Positions 47,638-57,381 of a stretch of 64,000 nucleotides of DNA are shown one piece after another. The notes under the pieces are model-generated. The model was not told the origin of the DNA and did no database searches. It saw only the letters and a list, made by a program, of their open reading frames with translations. Made by a program: the position numbers and the translations under genes. Source of the DNA: Oceanisphaera avium (GTDB lineage: Bacteria; Pseudomonadota; Gammaproteobacteria; Enterobacterales; Aeromonadaceae); contig NZ_CP021376.1 of the NCBI RefSeq assembly GCF_002157875.1, positions 744,001-808,000 of the forward strand, read 5' to 3'. Position 1 is the first letter of the stretch. Each line of letters opens with the position of its first letter.

Positions 47638-47860
47638 AGTGAGTAAGACGCAGGAGTTGCTGAAAGGCATTATCATTATCTAGGGTTATTTCAAAATAGC
47701 CTTGCAAACCTTGGTGGCTAACAAAAGGACGAAAGTGATGCAGCCCAATTTGCAGCCGCACCCCTTGCTCTGTGTGTACCGACAAGGCCGCATGGCGGCC
47801 TTGGTAATAGCTTAATAGCTGCGCTGGCGAAATAGCCAAGTGAAAGCGCAGCCGTCGCAT
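47636..47860 (-). CDS. DUF2835 family protein
   Basis: 74 residues matching DUF2835 (pattern F-L-I-S-x-x-LLSYYQG near the start, PFVSHQGLQGYFEI near the end). Small basic cytosolic protein of unknown function common in marine gammaproteobacteria. It overlaps the pepN stop by one base, so it is translationally coupled to pepN. Confidence 0.85.
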   Translation of the reverse strand: MRRLRFHLAISPAQLLSYYQGRHAALSVHTEQGVRLQIGLHHFRPFVSHQGLQGYFEITLDNDNAFQQLLRLTH

Positions 47861-50466
47861 TAGGCAAGAGCCTTAGCGATTTTTTCGTATAAATCCCCAG
47901 ATAAGTCGGGCAAGTCCATCAACTGTTGTAAGCGTGCTTTAATTAATGACTGGCGCTGATCATCTAGTCGCGCAAATTGAATAAGCGGTGTAATCAGGCG
48001 CGCAGCAATTTGCGGATTACTGGTATTGAGCAAGACTAACACCGACACTAACTTATCATAACCACTGCCATCAATGGCATGAAAAGCCAGAGGATTACCA
48101 TTAGCAAAAGCCCCTATCACGGCACGTACCCGATTAGGATTAGTTAAACTAAAGGTAGGATGAGCCATTAACTGATCAATGCGCGCCACCGCAGCGCCAT
48201 CTTCCATAGTCGCTTGTAAACGAAACCAATTATCGAGCACTAAGCCATCGTGTTGCCATTTTTGCTCAAAATCCGCCAACATAGCTCCGGCACAGGCAAG
48301 CTTAGCGTGAACGGCGGCTTTCATGGCACCTAAAGTGTCGGTCATATTATCTGCTTGCTGATATTGGCGTTGGGCGTGTGTTTCCTCACCCGCCAATGCC
48401 AAATAGCCTAGCGCTACATTTTTTAACGCGCGCTTAGCAATATCGGTATGCTCAACTTGATAATTAGGCGTTTGATTTTGCTGATAGGCTTGGCGCCATA
48501 ACGGTGCCAAGCGAGTGGCTAATTCCTGTTGCAATTGTGCATGAGCTTCTCCCACCACACTAATATCTACTTGCTCAAATAGCTCAAGTAAACTGTTGAT
48601 AGTGGGCAAGGTAAGCATCTCGGCTGCTAGCGCAGGATCGAGGCTGCTATCTTGTAAGGTGCTAGTAAACACCTCGAGTAAAGACTGAGGTACAGAGCTT
48701 AAAGCGCCGCCTTGGCGCTGTGCTACATTAGCAAGCACCGCATTATTAATCAGCGTTTGAATGGCATCCCAGCGTACAAACTCATCAATGCTGTGCATCG
48801 TTAGCAAACTCAGTTGCTGATCGCTATAAGGATAATCAAGCTTCACCGGCGCTGAAAAAGATTGTAAAAGTGCGGGCACCGGTTGGCTGGGCACATTATC
48901 AAAAATAAACTCTTGCTCCGCTTCTATTACATCCAATACCGGATTAACACTGTGACCTTGTAACGTTAAGGTTAAGGGCTCACCTTGCTCAGTATATAAG
49001 GCCACGCTCAGTGGAATATGCAACGCCAGCTTTTGGCTTTGATCATGAGTAGGCGGGGTAACCTGACTCACAGTTAAGCTATAACGCTGGTGATTTGCAT
49101 CATAGTGATCGCGCACCTTTAATACTGGTGTACCCGATTGACTGTACCAGCGGCTAAAGCGAGTAAGATCGCGCCCACTCGCCTCACTCATGGTCGCTAA
49201 AAAGTCCTCACAGGTGGCTGCTTGGCCATCAAAGCGCTGTAAATATAAGCTTAAGCCGCGCTGAAACGCACTTTCACCCACTAGGGTGTGCAACATGCGG
49301 ATCACCTCGGCCCCTTTTTCATACACTGTCAGCGTATAAAAGTTGTTCATTTCAATGACGGCATCGGGGCGAATAGGATGCGCCATGGGCCCCGCATCTT
49401 CAGCAAATTGTAAGCTGCGTAACATGCGTACATTTTGAATCCGATTGACTGAGCGAGAGCCTAAGTCTGACGAGAACTCTTGATCACGAAAAACCGTTAA
49501 GCCTTCTTTAAGAGAAAGTTGAAACCAATCGCGACAGGTGACGCGATTTCCCGTCCAGTTATGAAAATACTCATGGCCAATCACCCGCTCTACATCTAAA
49601 TAATCGGCATCGGTGGCAGTTTTATCATCGGCCAACACAAATTTGGAGTTAAAGACGTTTAAGCCTTTATTTTCCATGGCTCCCATATTAAAAAAGTCCA
49701 CCGCCACTATCATGTAGATATCAAGATCGTATTCTAACTGACAGCGTTGCTCATCCCATGCCATGGCCGCTTTTAAGCTTTGCATCGCAAAATGGGCGCG
49801 GTGTAAGTTTCCTTTATCTACAAAAATTTCTAGTGCTACATCACGGCCACTCAGGGTGGTGAAACGGTCTCGCAGCACATCAAAATCCCCGGCCACCAGA
49901 GCAAACAGGTAGGCAGGTTTAGGGAAGGGATCTTGCCACTGTACCCAGTGGCGCCCATCATCTAATACTCCCGCATCAACTTTATTACCGTTAGATAGTA
50001 AATAAGGGCAGCTGGTGGCGTCCGCAGTAATGCGCGTGCTAAAGCGGGCCAATACATCCGGTCTGTCTAGATAATAGGTAATGCGGCGAAAACCTTGTGC
50101 TTCACATTGGGTACAAAAAGCACTGCCCGACTTATATAAGCCTTCAAGAGCAGTATTAGCACTGGGATTAAGCTCGGTTTTAATGGTTAATACGCACTCT
50201 TGGGGCAGTTGCGATAAAATTAAACTGTGCTCGGTTTGCTGATATTGGTTAAACGCAACGCCATTAACCGCGACTTCTAATAAGGTCAGTTGCTCACCGT
50301 CTAACACTAATGGCTCATCGTGCTCACCGTGGCGACGAACGCGACTAATGGCGACCACTTGGGTGGCACTATCATGCAGCTGAATATCCAAGTCTAGGGT
50401 GTCAATCCAATAATGAGGCGCTTGATAATCTTCACGGTATTGGACAGTAGGATTTATCTGGGTCAT
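47860..50466 (-). CDS. pepN: Aminopeptidase N
   Basis: 868 residues (870 in E. coli). M1-family zinc aminopeptidase that removes N-terminal residues from peptides in the cytoplasm. Exopeptidase motif GAMEN (262-266), zinc site HEYFH (298-302) with E321 in NWTGNRVTCRDWFQLSLKEG. No signal peptide. The gene leads DUF2835; the prc terminator lies just upstream. Confidence 0.97.
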   Translation of the reverse strand: MTQINPTVQYREDYQAPHYWIDTLDLDIQLHDSATQVVAISRVRRHGEHDEPLVLDGEQLTLLEVAVNGVAFNQYQQTEHSLILSQLPQECVLTIKTELNPSANTALEGLYKSGSAFCTQCEAQGFRRITYYLDRPDVLARFSTRITADATSCPYLLSNGNKVDAGVLDDGRHWVQWQDPFPKPAYLFALVAGDFDVLRDRFTTLSGRDVALEIFVDKGNLHRAHFAMQSLKAAMAWDEQRCQLEYDLDIYMIVAVDFFNMGAMENKGLNVFNSKFVLADDKTATDADYLDVERVIGHEYFHNWTGNRVTCRDWFQLSLKEGLTVFRDQEFSSDLGSRSVNRIQNVRMLRSLQFAEDAGPMAHPIRPDAVIEMNNFYTLTVYEKGAEVIRMLHTLVGESAFQRGLSLYLQRFDGQAATCEDFLATMSEASGRDLTRFSRWYSQSGTPVLKVRDHYDANHQRYSLTVSQVTPPTHDQSQKLALHIPLSVALYTEQGEPLTLTLQGHSVNPVLDVIEAEQEFIFDNVPSQPVPALLQSFSAPVKLDYPYSDQQLSLLTMHSIDEFVRWDAIQTLINNAVLANVAQRQGGALSSVPQSLLEVFTSTLQDSSLDPALAAEMLTLPTINSLLELFEQVDISVVGEAHAQLQQELATRLAPLWRQAYQQNQTPNYQVEHTDIAKRALKNVALGYLALAGEETHAQRQYQQADNMTDTLGAMKAAVHAKLACAGAMLADFEQKWQHDGLVLDNWFRLQATMEDGAAVARIDQLMAHPTFSLTNPNRVRAVIGAFANGNPLAFHAIDGSGYDKLVSVLVLLNTSNPQIAARLITPLIQFARLDDQRQSLIKARLQQLMDLPDLSGDLYEKIAKALA

Positions 50467-50511
50467 ATAAAAACCTCAATAGTGGGCAACAGATGCATAA
50501 CGGGGCGCCAA

Positions 50512-50548
50512 TAAAAAAGCCCAACAGCCTAAAACACGGTGTTGGGCA
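50512..50548 (-). terminator. Terminator of prc
   Basis: GCCCAACA (50519-50526) pairs with TGTTGGGC (50540-50547); on the minus strand a run of six T follows. Confidence 0.88.
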
Positions 50549-50555
50549 TGATTAA

Positions 50556-52562
50556 TTAGTCTTTATAGTGCGCGAGGTCGGCGGTGATGCGCGCCGCTTC
50601 TTCTAGAAAGCCATCATCAGGCTCAAAGTCAGTGGGTGCAGCATCTAAGTCAGACACAGTATCGAGACCCGCCCGTTTTAAACGGTCATTGAGTCTGGCC
50701 AATGATTTAGCATCTTGCTCTTGCATCTCAGCTTTGCGCTCTTCTAGATTTAGCGAGACGGACTTTTTATCTTTTAGCTTTTTGTATTCTTTTATGTCTT
50801 CAAATACATAAGCAAACTCAGGATCTTGCTCAATCCGCGCTTGGTGGCGCTGGCGAAGTGGCCCAATAACAGAAGATAAGTCTTGGACGGGCTTAAAGTC
50901 TAAACTCTCCACTTGATCCCAAGGCAATGCATGTTTTTCTAGGCTTTCACCGGTATCGTCTGCAGCCACGGGGGTGGGAAAAGCAATATCAGGTTTAACC
51001 CCTTTATTTTGCGTACTGCCGCCGTTAATACGATAGAACTTGGCAATAGTAAATTGTACAAATCCCATGGGGTGTTCATACAAGTCATACATCCGCGACA
51101 AGCTGCGATGTTGTTGTACTGTACCCTTACCGAAGGTGTTTTCACCTAAAATCAGTGCGCGGCCATAATCTTTTAGTGCGGCGGCAAAAATTTCTGATGC
51201 CGAGGCCGAATAACGATCCACTAATACTGTCATAGGACCATCATAGGCAATGGCTTCATCATCATCGCCATTCACAGAAATACGCCCTAAGCCATCGCGG
51301 ATTTGCACCACAGGCCCACTTTTTATAAATAGGCCAGTTAAGGTCGAGGCTTCCGTTAAAGCACCGCCGCCATTGCCCCGTAAGTCAATCACTAAGCCCT
51401 TAATGTCTTCTTTTTTAAGCTTAGCGATCTCTTTAGCAACATCAGCACTTAAGTTCACGTAAAAACTCGGTATTTCAATCACGCCAATGTTTTCATCATT
51501 GACTTCAATCACTTTGCCACTGGCCGCTCTGTCTTCTAAGCGCACCGTATCGCGGGTAAGTTCAATTTGCTTAGGCGGGCCGGTAACCGCTTTACCTCGT
51601 TGAATTTGAAGCCAAACTTGCGTGCCCTTTTTGCCTTTTATAAGCTCCACTACTTCATCTAGGCGCCAGCCTATAACGTCGGTAATCTTATTGGGGTCTT
51701 GACCTACGCCAATAATACGGTCATCAGGCTGTAACTCGCCAGACTTCGCCGCCGGCCCACCCGGTACTAAAGAGCGGATCACTGTGTAGTCATCTTCGCT
51801 TTGTAATACCGCACCGATGCCCTCTAGAGACAAATTCATTTCCGTCTCAAAGCGCTCAGCATTACGTGGGCTTAAATAGCTAGTATGCGGCTCTATGGCT
51901 CTGGCAAAAGCATTAGTAAAGCTTTGGAAGGCATCTTCACTTTCGCTTTGGGCCAAGCGTTTAATGGCATTGTTATAGCGCTTAGTCAGCGTTTCTTTAA
52001 TTTCATCCCAGTCTTTGTCCGTTAAGGCCAAACTTAGGGCATCGTATTTCACTCTTTTTTGCCAAAGCGCATCCAGCTCAGCTTGGTTTTTAGGCCAGTC
52101 TGCTTCACGACGATCAAATTGGTAGTGATCATCTTCATCAAAAGTGATGGGGTTATCGAGCAAAGAAAGGGCATATACAAAACGCTGATAGCGTTTTTTT
52201 AAGCTTTCGTTATACATCTGATAAGCCACATCAAGCTGACCGGCTTTAAGCGCATCATCAAAACTATCTTGATAGCGCTTAAAGCGGTTGATGTCGGCTT
52301 GCGTAAAGATGTTTTTGCCAAAATCTAAGCTTTCGATATAGCCATCAAAAATCAGTTCAGAAAACGCATCATCAAGTTTAAATTGACGATAATGGGAACG
52401 GGTGAACAGCGCGGTAACCCGCTTGCTGGCAGCCGCATGCTGACTTTCTGGTGCCAATACAGGAATGGCTGAAGCATCCGTGGCCGGCGGTACCGCCCAA
52501 GCAATACTCGCCGCCATGATGCCGGCGGCTACCAAGGACAAACGAATTCCGTGATTGATCAA
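50556..52562 (-). CDS. prc: Tail-specific periplasmic protease Prc (Tsp)
   Basis: 668 residues with a signal peptide (cleaved near AWA at 23). A PDZ domain (about 235-325) and an S41 catalytic part follow: catalytic Ser at about 454 in YSASASEIFAAAL and Lys at 479 in TFGKGTVQ, 25 residues apart as in E. coli. Prc trims the C-termini of periplasmic proteins and cuts peptidoglycan hydrolases. It follows proQ after 10 bases, as in E. coli. Confidence 0.96.
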   Translation of the reverse strand: MINHGIRLSLVAAGIMAASIAWAVPPATDASAIPVLAPESQHAAASKRVTALFTRSHYRQFKLDDAFSELIFDGYIESLDFGKNIFTQADINRFKRYQDSFDDALKAGQLDVAYQMYNESLKKRYQRFVYALSLLDNPITFDEDDHYQFDRREADWPKNQAELDALWQKRVKYDALSLALTDKDWDEIKETLTKRYNNAIKRLAQSESEDAFQSFTNAFARAIEPHTSYLSPRNAERFETEMNLSLEGIGAVLQSEDDYTVIRSLVPGGPAAKSGELQPDDRIIGVGQDPNKITDVIGWRLDEVVELIKGKKGTQVWLQIQRGKAVTGPPKQIELTRDTVRLEDRAASGKVIEVNDENIGVIEIPSFYVNLSADVAKEIAKLKKEDIKGLVIDLRGNGGGALTEASTLTGLFIKSGPVVQIRDGLGRISVNGDDDEAIAYDGPMTVLVDRYSASASEIFAAALKDYGRALILGENTFGKGTVQQHRSLSRMYDLYEHPMGFVQFTIAKFYRINGGSTQNKGVKPDIAFPTPVAADDTGESLEKHALPWDQVESLDFKPVQDLSSVIGPLRQRHQARIEQDPEFAYVFEDIKEYKKLKDKKSVSLNLEERKAEMQEQDAKSLARLNDRLKRAGLDTVSDLDAAPTDFEPDDGFLEEAARITADLAHYKD

Positions 52563-52572
52563 ACCCTACTCC

Positions 52573-53190
52573 TTAAAGAATAAGATGCTCAAATTTAACG
52601 CGCAGTGAAAGACCGGTTTGTAATTCCACTTGCACATCATCGCGAGTTATTTCTTTCACTGTTCCCGCTACTGGCGTTGAGCCCAGTACCACCCGCACCG
52701 CTTGCGCTACTTTTAAGGTGGCAGGATCAACCGGCGTCGCCTTAGCAGAAGGTGAAGCAGCGGTGTCAGACGTTGCTTTGGCTTTTGGCTCGCTCTTAGG
52801 CTGTGCTTTTGCTTTAGGCTTAGATTTTTTTGCCGTTGGTTTATCTTTACGAGCACCAAAGACTTTTTCTTTGCTCTCTTTTAGCGCGCCTTTAGCATGC
52901 TCTACATGCTCTTCGGTTAACTCACCGCACGCTTGACCTTCTAAGCCTACGCGGACTTGTCCCGCTTTTAAGCCATGAAGATAGCGCCAGCTTGACGTAT
53001 ATTGACGTAAAGCCGTGCGCAATAAGGTCTTGGAGACTTTAGGATCCTCACCTAACTCTGCGGCGAGATCTTGAAAGATACCAATTTTTAAAGGCTTGGC
53101 TTCGCCATCAGCGATAAAGCACTGCGGGAAGCGTTCCGCTAAATAAGCGATAACTTCTTTACTGTTTTTTAATTTTTCCGAGTTTTCCAT
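52573..53190 (-). CDS. proQ: RNA chaperone ProQ
   Basis: 205 residues from the Met at 53190 ([17 protein letters not shown]). N-terminal FinO/ProQ domain (about 5-120), a basic linker rich in K, A, P and S (about 120-165) and a Tudor-like C-terminal domain (about 170-205). A global RNA-binding protein that matches small RNAs with targets. Upstream of prc in one operon, with msrC before it. Confidence 0.95.
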   Translation of the reverse strand: MENSEKLKNSKEVIAYLAERFPQCFIADGEAKPLKIGIFQDLAAELGEDPKVSKTLLRTALRQYTSSWRYLHGLKAGQVRVGLEGQACGELTEEHVEHAKGALKESKEKVFGARKDKPTAKKSKPKAKAQPKSEPKAKATSDTAASPSAKATPVDPATLKVAQAVRVVLGSTPVAGTVKEITRDDVQVELQTGLSLRVKFEHLIL

Positions 53191-53277
53191 GAAATACCTT
53201 GGTTTAAGACCTAAGGGCGCACCGCCCACGAAACTGCACATATTATAAAGAGCGCACAGACAAAAGCGACCCCGACG

Positions 53278-53736
53278 TTACAGTAAGGAGCTAATGCTCG
53301 CCACTAAAAGCCCCAACCCCCTTTCATCTTCTTCATCAAAGCGATCAAATGTGGGACTGTCAATGTCCAACACCCCCCAAATTTCTCCATTTTCTCTCAT
53401 CGGCAATACAATTTCTGAGTTACTTGCGCCATCACAGGCGATGTGGCCCGCAAACTCATGTACATTAGCAACACGTTGGATGGCACCGCTTATAGCGGCT
53501 TTAGCACAGACACCGCCTGTCAAGGGTAGGCGCATGCAGGCAGGCTTGCCTTGAAAAGGCCCCAGCACTAAGCTGTCTGACTCACGAAAATAAAAGCCAA
53601 CCCAATTAATATCCGGCACTGCTAAATTGAGTAGCGCGGATAAATTAGCCAACTTGGCCAGCCGATTAGGCTCACCTTCACATAAGGCGTGAGCTTGGGC
53701 GGTTAAACTTTGATAAAATTCTAATTTGTTAGACAT
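53278..53736 (-). CDS. msrC: Free methionine-(R)-sulfoxide reductase (GAF domain)
   Basis: 152 residues, one GAF domain. Cysteines C67, C77 and C101 (CMRLPLTGGVCAKA and HIACDGASNSEIV) match the three redox cysteines of fRMsr (YebR/MsrC), which reduces free methionine-R-sulfoxide with thioredoxin. The order msrC-proQ-prc is that of E. coli. The start at 53736 gives the typical length. Confidence 0.93.
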   Translation of the reverse strand: MSNKLEFYQSLTAQAHALCEGEPNRLAKLANLSALLNLAVPDINWVGFYFRESDSLVLGPFQGKPACMRLPLTGGVCAKAAISGAIQRVANVHEFAGHIACDGASNSEIVLPMRENGEIWGVLDIDSPTFDRFDEEDERGLGLLVASISSLL

Positions 53737-53806
53737 ACACAGAACACCGAATAAAGATGACTTAACTTACCTGTCCTTTCTTCAAATGAAAACCCAGTGA
53801 TGGTGA

Positions 53807-55621
53807 TTGATGGATAATAACAGCGCTGTGCCCCCACTATTACAATGGTCAAATATTGTCACTATGATGCGAAAACGTAAATCTGCGCTGATTTACGCTC
53901 ATATTTTTGCACTATTAGGGACCTTGCTTGCGGTGCCCGTGCCCTTATTAATGCCCTTATTAGTTGACGAGGTATTGCTTGAGCAACCCGCTAAGTTAGT
54001 AGCCGGTTTAAGCTGGATACTTCCCACAACTTTGCAAACCGGCATTGGCTTCATTTTAAGTGTGCTGGTGATCACACTGTTACTGCGCTTATTTTCGTTA
54101 GTCTTTAACGTAATCCAAGGTCGCCAATTTGCACGGGTGGCTAAACATCTTACCTTTCAAATTCGCAGCTTATTAGCCGAACAACTCCTGCGCACTCCTT
54201 TGCGTGCCTTTGAGTCAGTAGGTGCGGGCAGCGTGAGTTCACATTTTGTCACCGATGTAGAAACCCTAGATAAATTTTTAGGCGAAACCTTAAGTCGATT
54301 ACTCATTAGCTTATTTAGTGTGATTGGCACAGCTGTGGTGTTATTACTGCTTAGTTGGCAGTTGGCTTTATTTATTTTATTACTCAATCCGGTGGTGATT
54401 TATTTCTCTAGCCGCTTAGGCGCCAAAGTAAAGCACCTTAAACGTAATGAAAATACTGCCTTTGAATTATTTCAACAGGCACTGGTGGAAACCCTAGATG
54501 GCATCCATGAGATACGAGCGGCGAATAAGGAACGCCATTATTTACTGCGCGTGGTTGACAGTGCGCGCGGCGTACGCGATAGCGCCATTGATTATGCTTG
54601 GAAAAGTGAAGCCGCTAATCGCGCCAGCTTTTTATTGTTTTTATCCGGTGTAGAAGTGTTTCGCGCCACCGGCATGATAATGGTGCTGTTAACAGATTTA
54701 TCGGTGGGAGAGATTTTCGCCGTCTTTAGTTATCTGTGGTTTATGATGGGCCCCATTCAAGACTTACTCAATATGCAGTATTCCTTTTATGCCGCCAGCG
54801 GCGCGCTAAAGCGTATTAATGGCTTACTCGCTTTAGGCACCGACGCTGAACAATCACTGCTTAGCCCGTCCTCTTCAGGCATGGGAGTTGATCCTTTCCT
54901 AGGAAAAACGACGCTAGCCATCGAAGTGAACAACTTAAGTTTTTCTTATAATGCCGAGCGCAAGATTTTAGACCAAGTGAGTTTAAAAATTAAAGCCGGA
55001 GAAAAAGTGGCATTAGTGGGAGCCAGCGGTGGCGGTAAGTCTACATTTATTCAGTTATTGTTAGGGCTCTATCCGGTCGATAGCGGCCAAATTTTATTTG
55101 GGGGAGTAAATAGTCAAGATATTGGCTTTCCGATTATTCGTGAGCATATTGCGACCGTCCTCCAGCAACCGGTGCTATTTAACGATACCCTACGGGCAAA
55201 TTTATGTTTAGGCGATGAGCATAGCGATGCCAAAATTTGGCAAGCACTGAGTGTGGCTCAACTGACAGAGGTCGTCTCTGCTATGCCCGAGGGTTTAAAT
55301 ACCCAAGTAGGACGAAGAGGCATGAAGCTATCGGGTGGTCAACAACAACGCTTAGCGATTGCGCGCATGATCTTAAAAGACCCCGCCATTGTAATTTTAG
55401 ACGAAGCGACCTCAGCGCTAGATACTGAGACCGAGCATAAACTTCATCAGGCTTTAACCAGCTTTTTAGCGGGGCGTACCACCTTAATTGTGGCGCATCG
55501 GCTTAGCTCTGTGCGCCAAGCCGACCGAGTACTGGTGTTTGAAGAGGGTAAAGTCAGTCAATCTGGTACCCATCAAGAGCTGTTAGCCACCCCTGGCTTG
55601 TATCGTACCTTATATCAATAA
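53807..55621 (+). CDS. ABC exporter, fused membrane and ATPase domains
   Basis: 604 residues: six membrane helices (about 25-330), then a nucleotide-binding domain with Walker A GASGGGKST, Q-loop, signature LSGGQQQRLA and Walker B VILDEATSALD. It is of the MsbA/lipid-and-drug exporter type; it would work as a homodimer. Substrate unknown. It is not linked to other transport genes and ends at the yebG stop. ATGATGG before it leaves either of two neighbouring Met as the start. Confidence 0.9.
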   Translation: MMDNNSAVPPLLQWSNIVTMMRKRKSALIYAHIFALLGTLLAVPVPLLMPLLVDEVLLEQPAKLVAGLSWILPTTLQTGIGFILSVLVITLLLRLFSLVFNVIQGRQFARVAKHLTFQIRSLLAEQLLRTPLRAFESVGAGSVSSHFVTDVETLDKFLGETLSRLLISLFSVIGTAVVLLLLSWQLALFILLLNPVVIYFSSRLGAKVKHLKRNENTAFELFQQALVETLDGIHEIRAANKERHYLLRVVDSARGVRDSAIDYAWKSEAANRASFLLFLSGVEVFRATGMIMVLLTDLSVGEIFAVFSYLWFMMGPIQDLLNMQYSFYAASGALKRINGLLALGTDAEQSLLSPSSSGMGVDPFLGKTTLAIEVNNLSFSYNAERKILDQVSLKIKAGEKVALVGASGGGKSTFIQLLLGLYPVDSGQILFGGVNSQDIGFPIIREHIATVLQQPVLFNDTLRANLCLGDEHSDAKIWQALSVAQLTEVVSAMPEGLNTQVGRRGMKLSGGQQQRLAIARMILKDPAIVILDEATSALDTETEHKLHQALTSFLAGRTTLIVAHRLSSVRQADRVLVFEEGKVSQSGTHQELLATPGLYRTLYQ

Positions 55622-55948
55622 TTACGCGACGGCGTGAATGGTCTCGCTACTAGCTGTACCAGCATCATCAGCGACTTCGGTTATGGCGCCCTCTTTAACG
55701 GCGGGTTTAGATGACTTTTTTGCAGCGACTTTTTTAGGGCCGCTTAATTGGTCTTGGTGCTGGGCTAAAAAGAGGGCCAAGGCCTCACGATCACTTTCTG
55801 CTAATTGCACGGGGGCTTGACTCAGTACCTGGTCGAGGTGCTCAGCTAAGTCCAACAATTTATCAAAAGCATCTGCTTCTTTTTTATTGGTAAACGTCAT
55901 TTTTTCGATTCCGTTTCTAACCACGAGATATTGTATTGTCACTGCCAT
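55622..55948 (-). CDS. yebG: DNA-damage-inducible protein YebG
   Basis: 108 residues from the Met at 55948. The N-terminal half (MAVTIQYLVVRNGIEKMTFTNKKEADAFDKLLD) is that of E. coli YebG; the tail is a lysine/alanine-rich extension. An SOS gene of unclear role. A perfect LexA box lies 15 bases upstream, and the upstream longer frame has no ribosome binding site, which supports the 55948 start. Confidence 0.92.
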   Translation of the reverse strand: MAVTIQYLVVRNGIEKMTFTNKKEADAFDKLLDLAEHLDQVLSQAPVQLAESDREALALFLAQHQDQLSGPKKVAAKKSSKPAVKEGAITEVADDAGTASSETIHAVA

Positions 55949-55962
55949 AACGGACTCCTTAT

Positions 55963-56003
55963 CTGTATATGTATACAGTAATATTTTGTAGGCGTAGTTG
56001 CAA
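55963..56003 (-). promoter_or_regulatory. SOS-regulated promoter of yebG with LexA box
   Basis: CTGTATATGTATACAG (55963-55978) is a full LexA box (CTGT-N8-ACAG, self-complementary over most of its length). On the minus strand TTGCAA (56003-55998), a 17-base spacer and TACTGT (55980-55975) give a sigma-70 promoter whose -10 overlaps the box, the arrangement expected for LexA repression. Confidence 0.88.
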
Positions 56004-56184
56004 GCGCTCATCTGCTTGGCGAGGCTGCCACTAACTTAAGCGTGATAACATTATGACGCACTTCAGCTTATACTGAGCGGCGCTAACCTAGAGGGGTTAA
56101 GCTCAGATGGCTTTTAAATTAAGCTCTTTCACTACTAGATGCTCACCCACAGTTACGCGGTGGGCATAGGAGGAACTCCGGCGT

Positions 56185-57375
56185 ATGTCCGCTCGCGCAT
56201 CTCTACCTCTTATTATCTTACTGGGTGCGGTTTCTGCCCTCACGCCGCTGGCGATAGATATGTATTTACCGGCTATGCCCGCGATTGCCGAGTCGTTAGC
56301 TAGCAACTCCCATCGGGTACAAGCCACGCTCGCCGCTTACACCGGCGGTTTTGCCCTTGGGCAATTATTATTTGGCCCCTTATCGGATGCTAAGGGTCGT
56401 CGCCCGGTGTTATTAGGTGGCATGACTGTGTTTGCACTCGTCGCCATGCTGTGTGCCATGACAAATTCCGTAGAAAGTCTCACTTGGTTGCGCTGTGCGC
56501 AAGGCTTTGCCGGTGCCGCCTCGGCAGTGGTGATACAAGCATTGGTGCGCGACTTATTTAACCGCGAAGACTTTGCGCGCACTATGTCTTATATCACCCT
56601 CGTCATGACCCTAGCCCCGTTAATTGCCCCTATGCTAGGTGGGCACTTGGCTCATTGGTTTGGCTGGCGCTCCATATTTTGGGCATTAAGTGGCTTTACG
56701 TTATTAGTGGCTCTGGCCTGTAGTATTCGCCTGCCCGAAACGCTGCCCCAGCTAAGGCGCCAACCTCTGCACTTAGGCTCCATATTGCGCAGCTATTTAC
56801 GTTTACTGACCAGCTCAGTGGCCTTGGGTTATATGCTATGTGGCGCCCTTTCTTTTGCAGGCATGTTTGCTTTTTTAACAGCTGCGTCGTTTATTTATAT
56901 TGATATTTACGGCATAGCCGCGCCGCAGGTGGGATATTTGTTTGGCTTAAACGTAATAAGCCTCATGGCTTTTACTATTTTTAATGGCCGCTGGGTCCAT
57001 CGTTTAGGCTCACGGACTATGCTGCGTTTGGCACTGGGGCTGCAATTATTGGCCGGGCTATTATTGCCCATCGGTCCTTTAATGGGCTGGGGGTTGTGGT
57101 CGGTGGTGGCCCCCATTATGTTATATGTGGGCGTTATTTCTACTATTGGCAGTAATAGCATGGCCAGCCTACTCAGTAACTTACCTAACTTAGCGGGCAC
57201 AGCTTCGTCAATGGCGGGCACTCTTCGCTTTGGCTCGGCAGCCTTGGTGGCCGCTTTCGTTGCTACCCTTCCCGATAATAGCCCGCTGTATATGCTGTTT
57301 ACTATGACCGCTTGCACCTTGTTGGCCAGCTGTGCCTATTTTTTACTGGCTGAGCGACAGCGCCCCGCTATTTAA
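56185..57375 (+). CDS. Bcr/CflA family multidrug efflux transporter
   Basis: 396 residues, 12 membrane helices, major facilitator superfamily of the DHA1 type. Motif A-like GPLSDAKGRRPVLLGG and the N-terminal ALTPLAIDMYLPAMP mark Bcr/CflA transporters (bicyclomycin, chloramphenicol and others exported by proton antiport). AGGAGG eight bases before the ATG gives strong translation. Divergent from yebG, stands alone. Actual substrate not predictable. Confidence 0.93.
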   Translation: MSARASLPLIILLGAVSALTPLAIDMYLPAMPAIAESLASNSHRVQATLAAYTGGFALGQLLFGPLSDAKGRRPVLLGGMTVFALVAMLCAMTNSVESLTWLRCAQGFAGAASAVVIQALVRDLFNREDFARTMSYITLVMTLAPLIAPMLGGHLAHWFGWRSIFWALSGFTLLVALACSIRLPETLPQLRRQPLHLGSILRSYLRLLTSSVALGYMLCGALSFAGMFAFLTAASFIYIDIYGIAAPQVGYLFGLNVISLMAFTIFNGRWVHRLGSRTMLRLALGLQLLAGLLLPIGPLMGWGLWSVVAPIMLYVGVISTIGSNSMASLLSNLPNLAGTASSMAGTLRFGSAALVAAFVATLPDNSPLYMLFTMTACTLLASCAYFLLAERQRPAI

Positions 57376-57381
57376 CAATAC

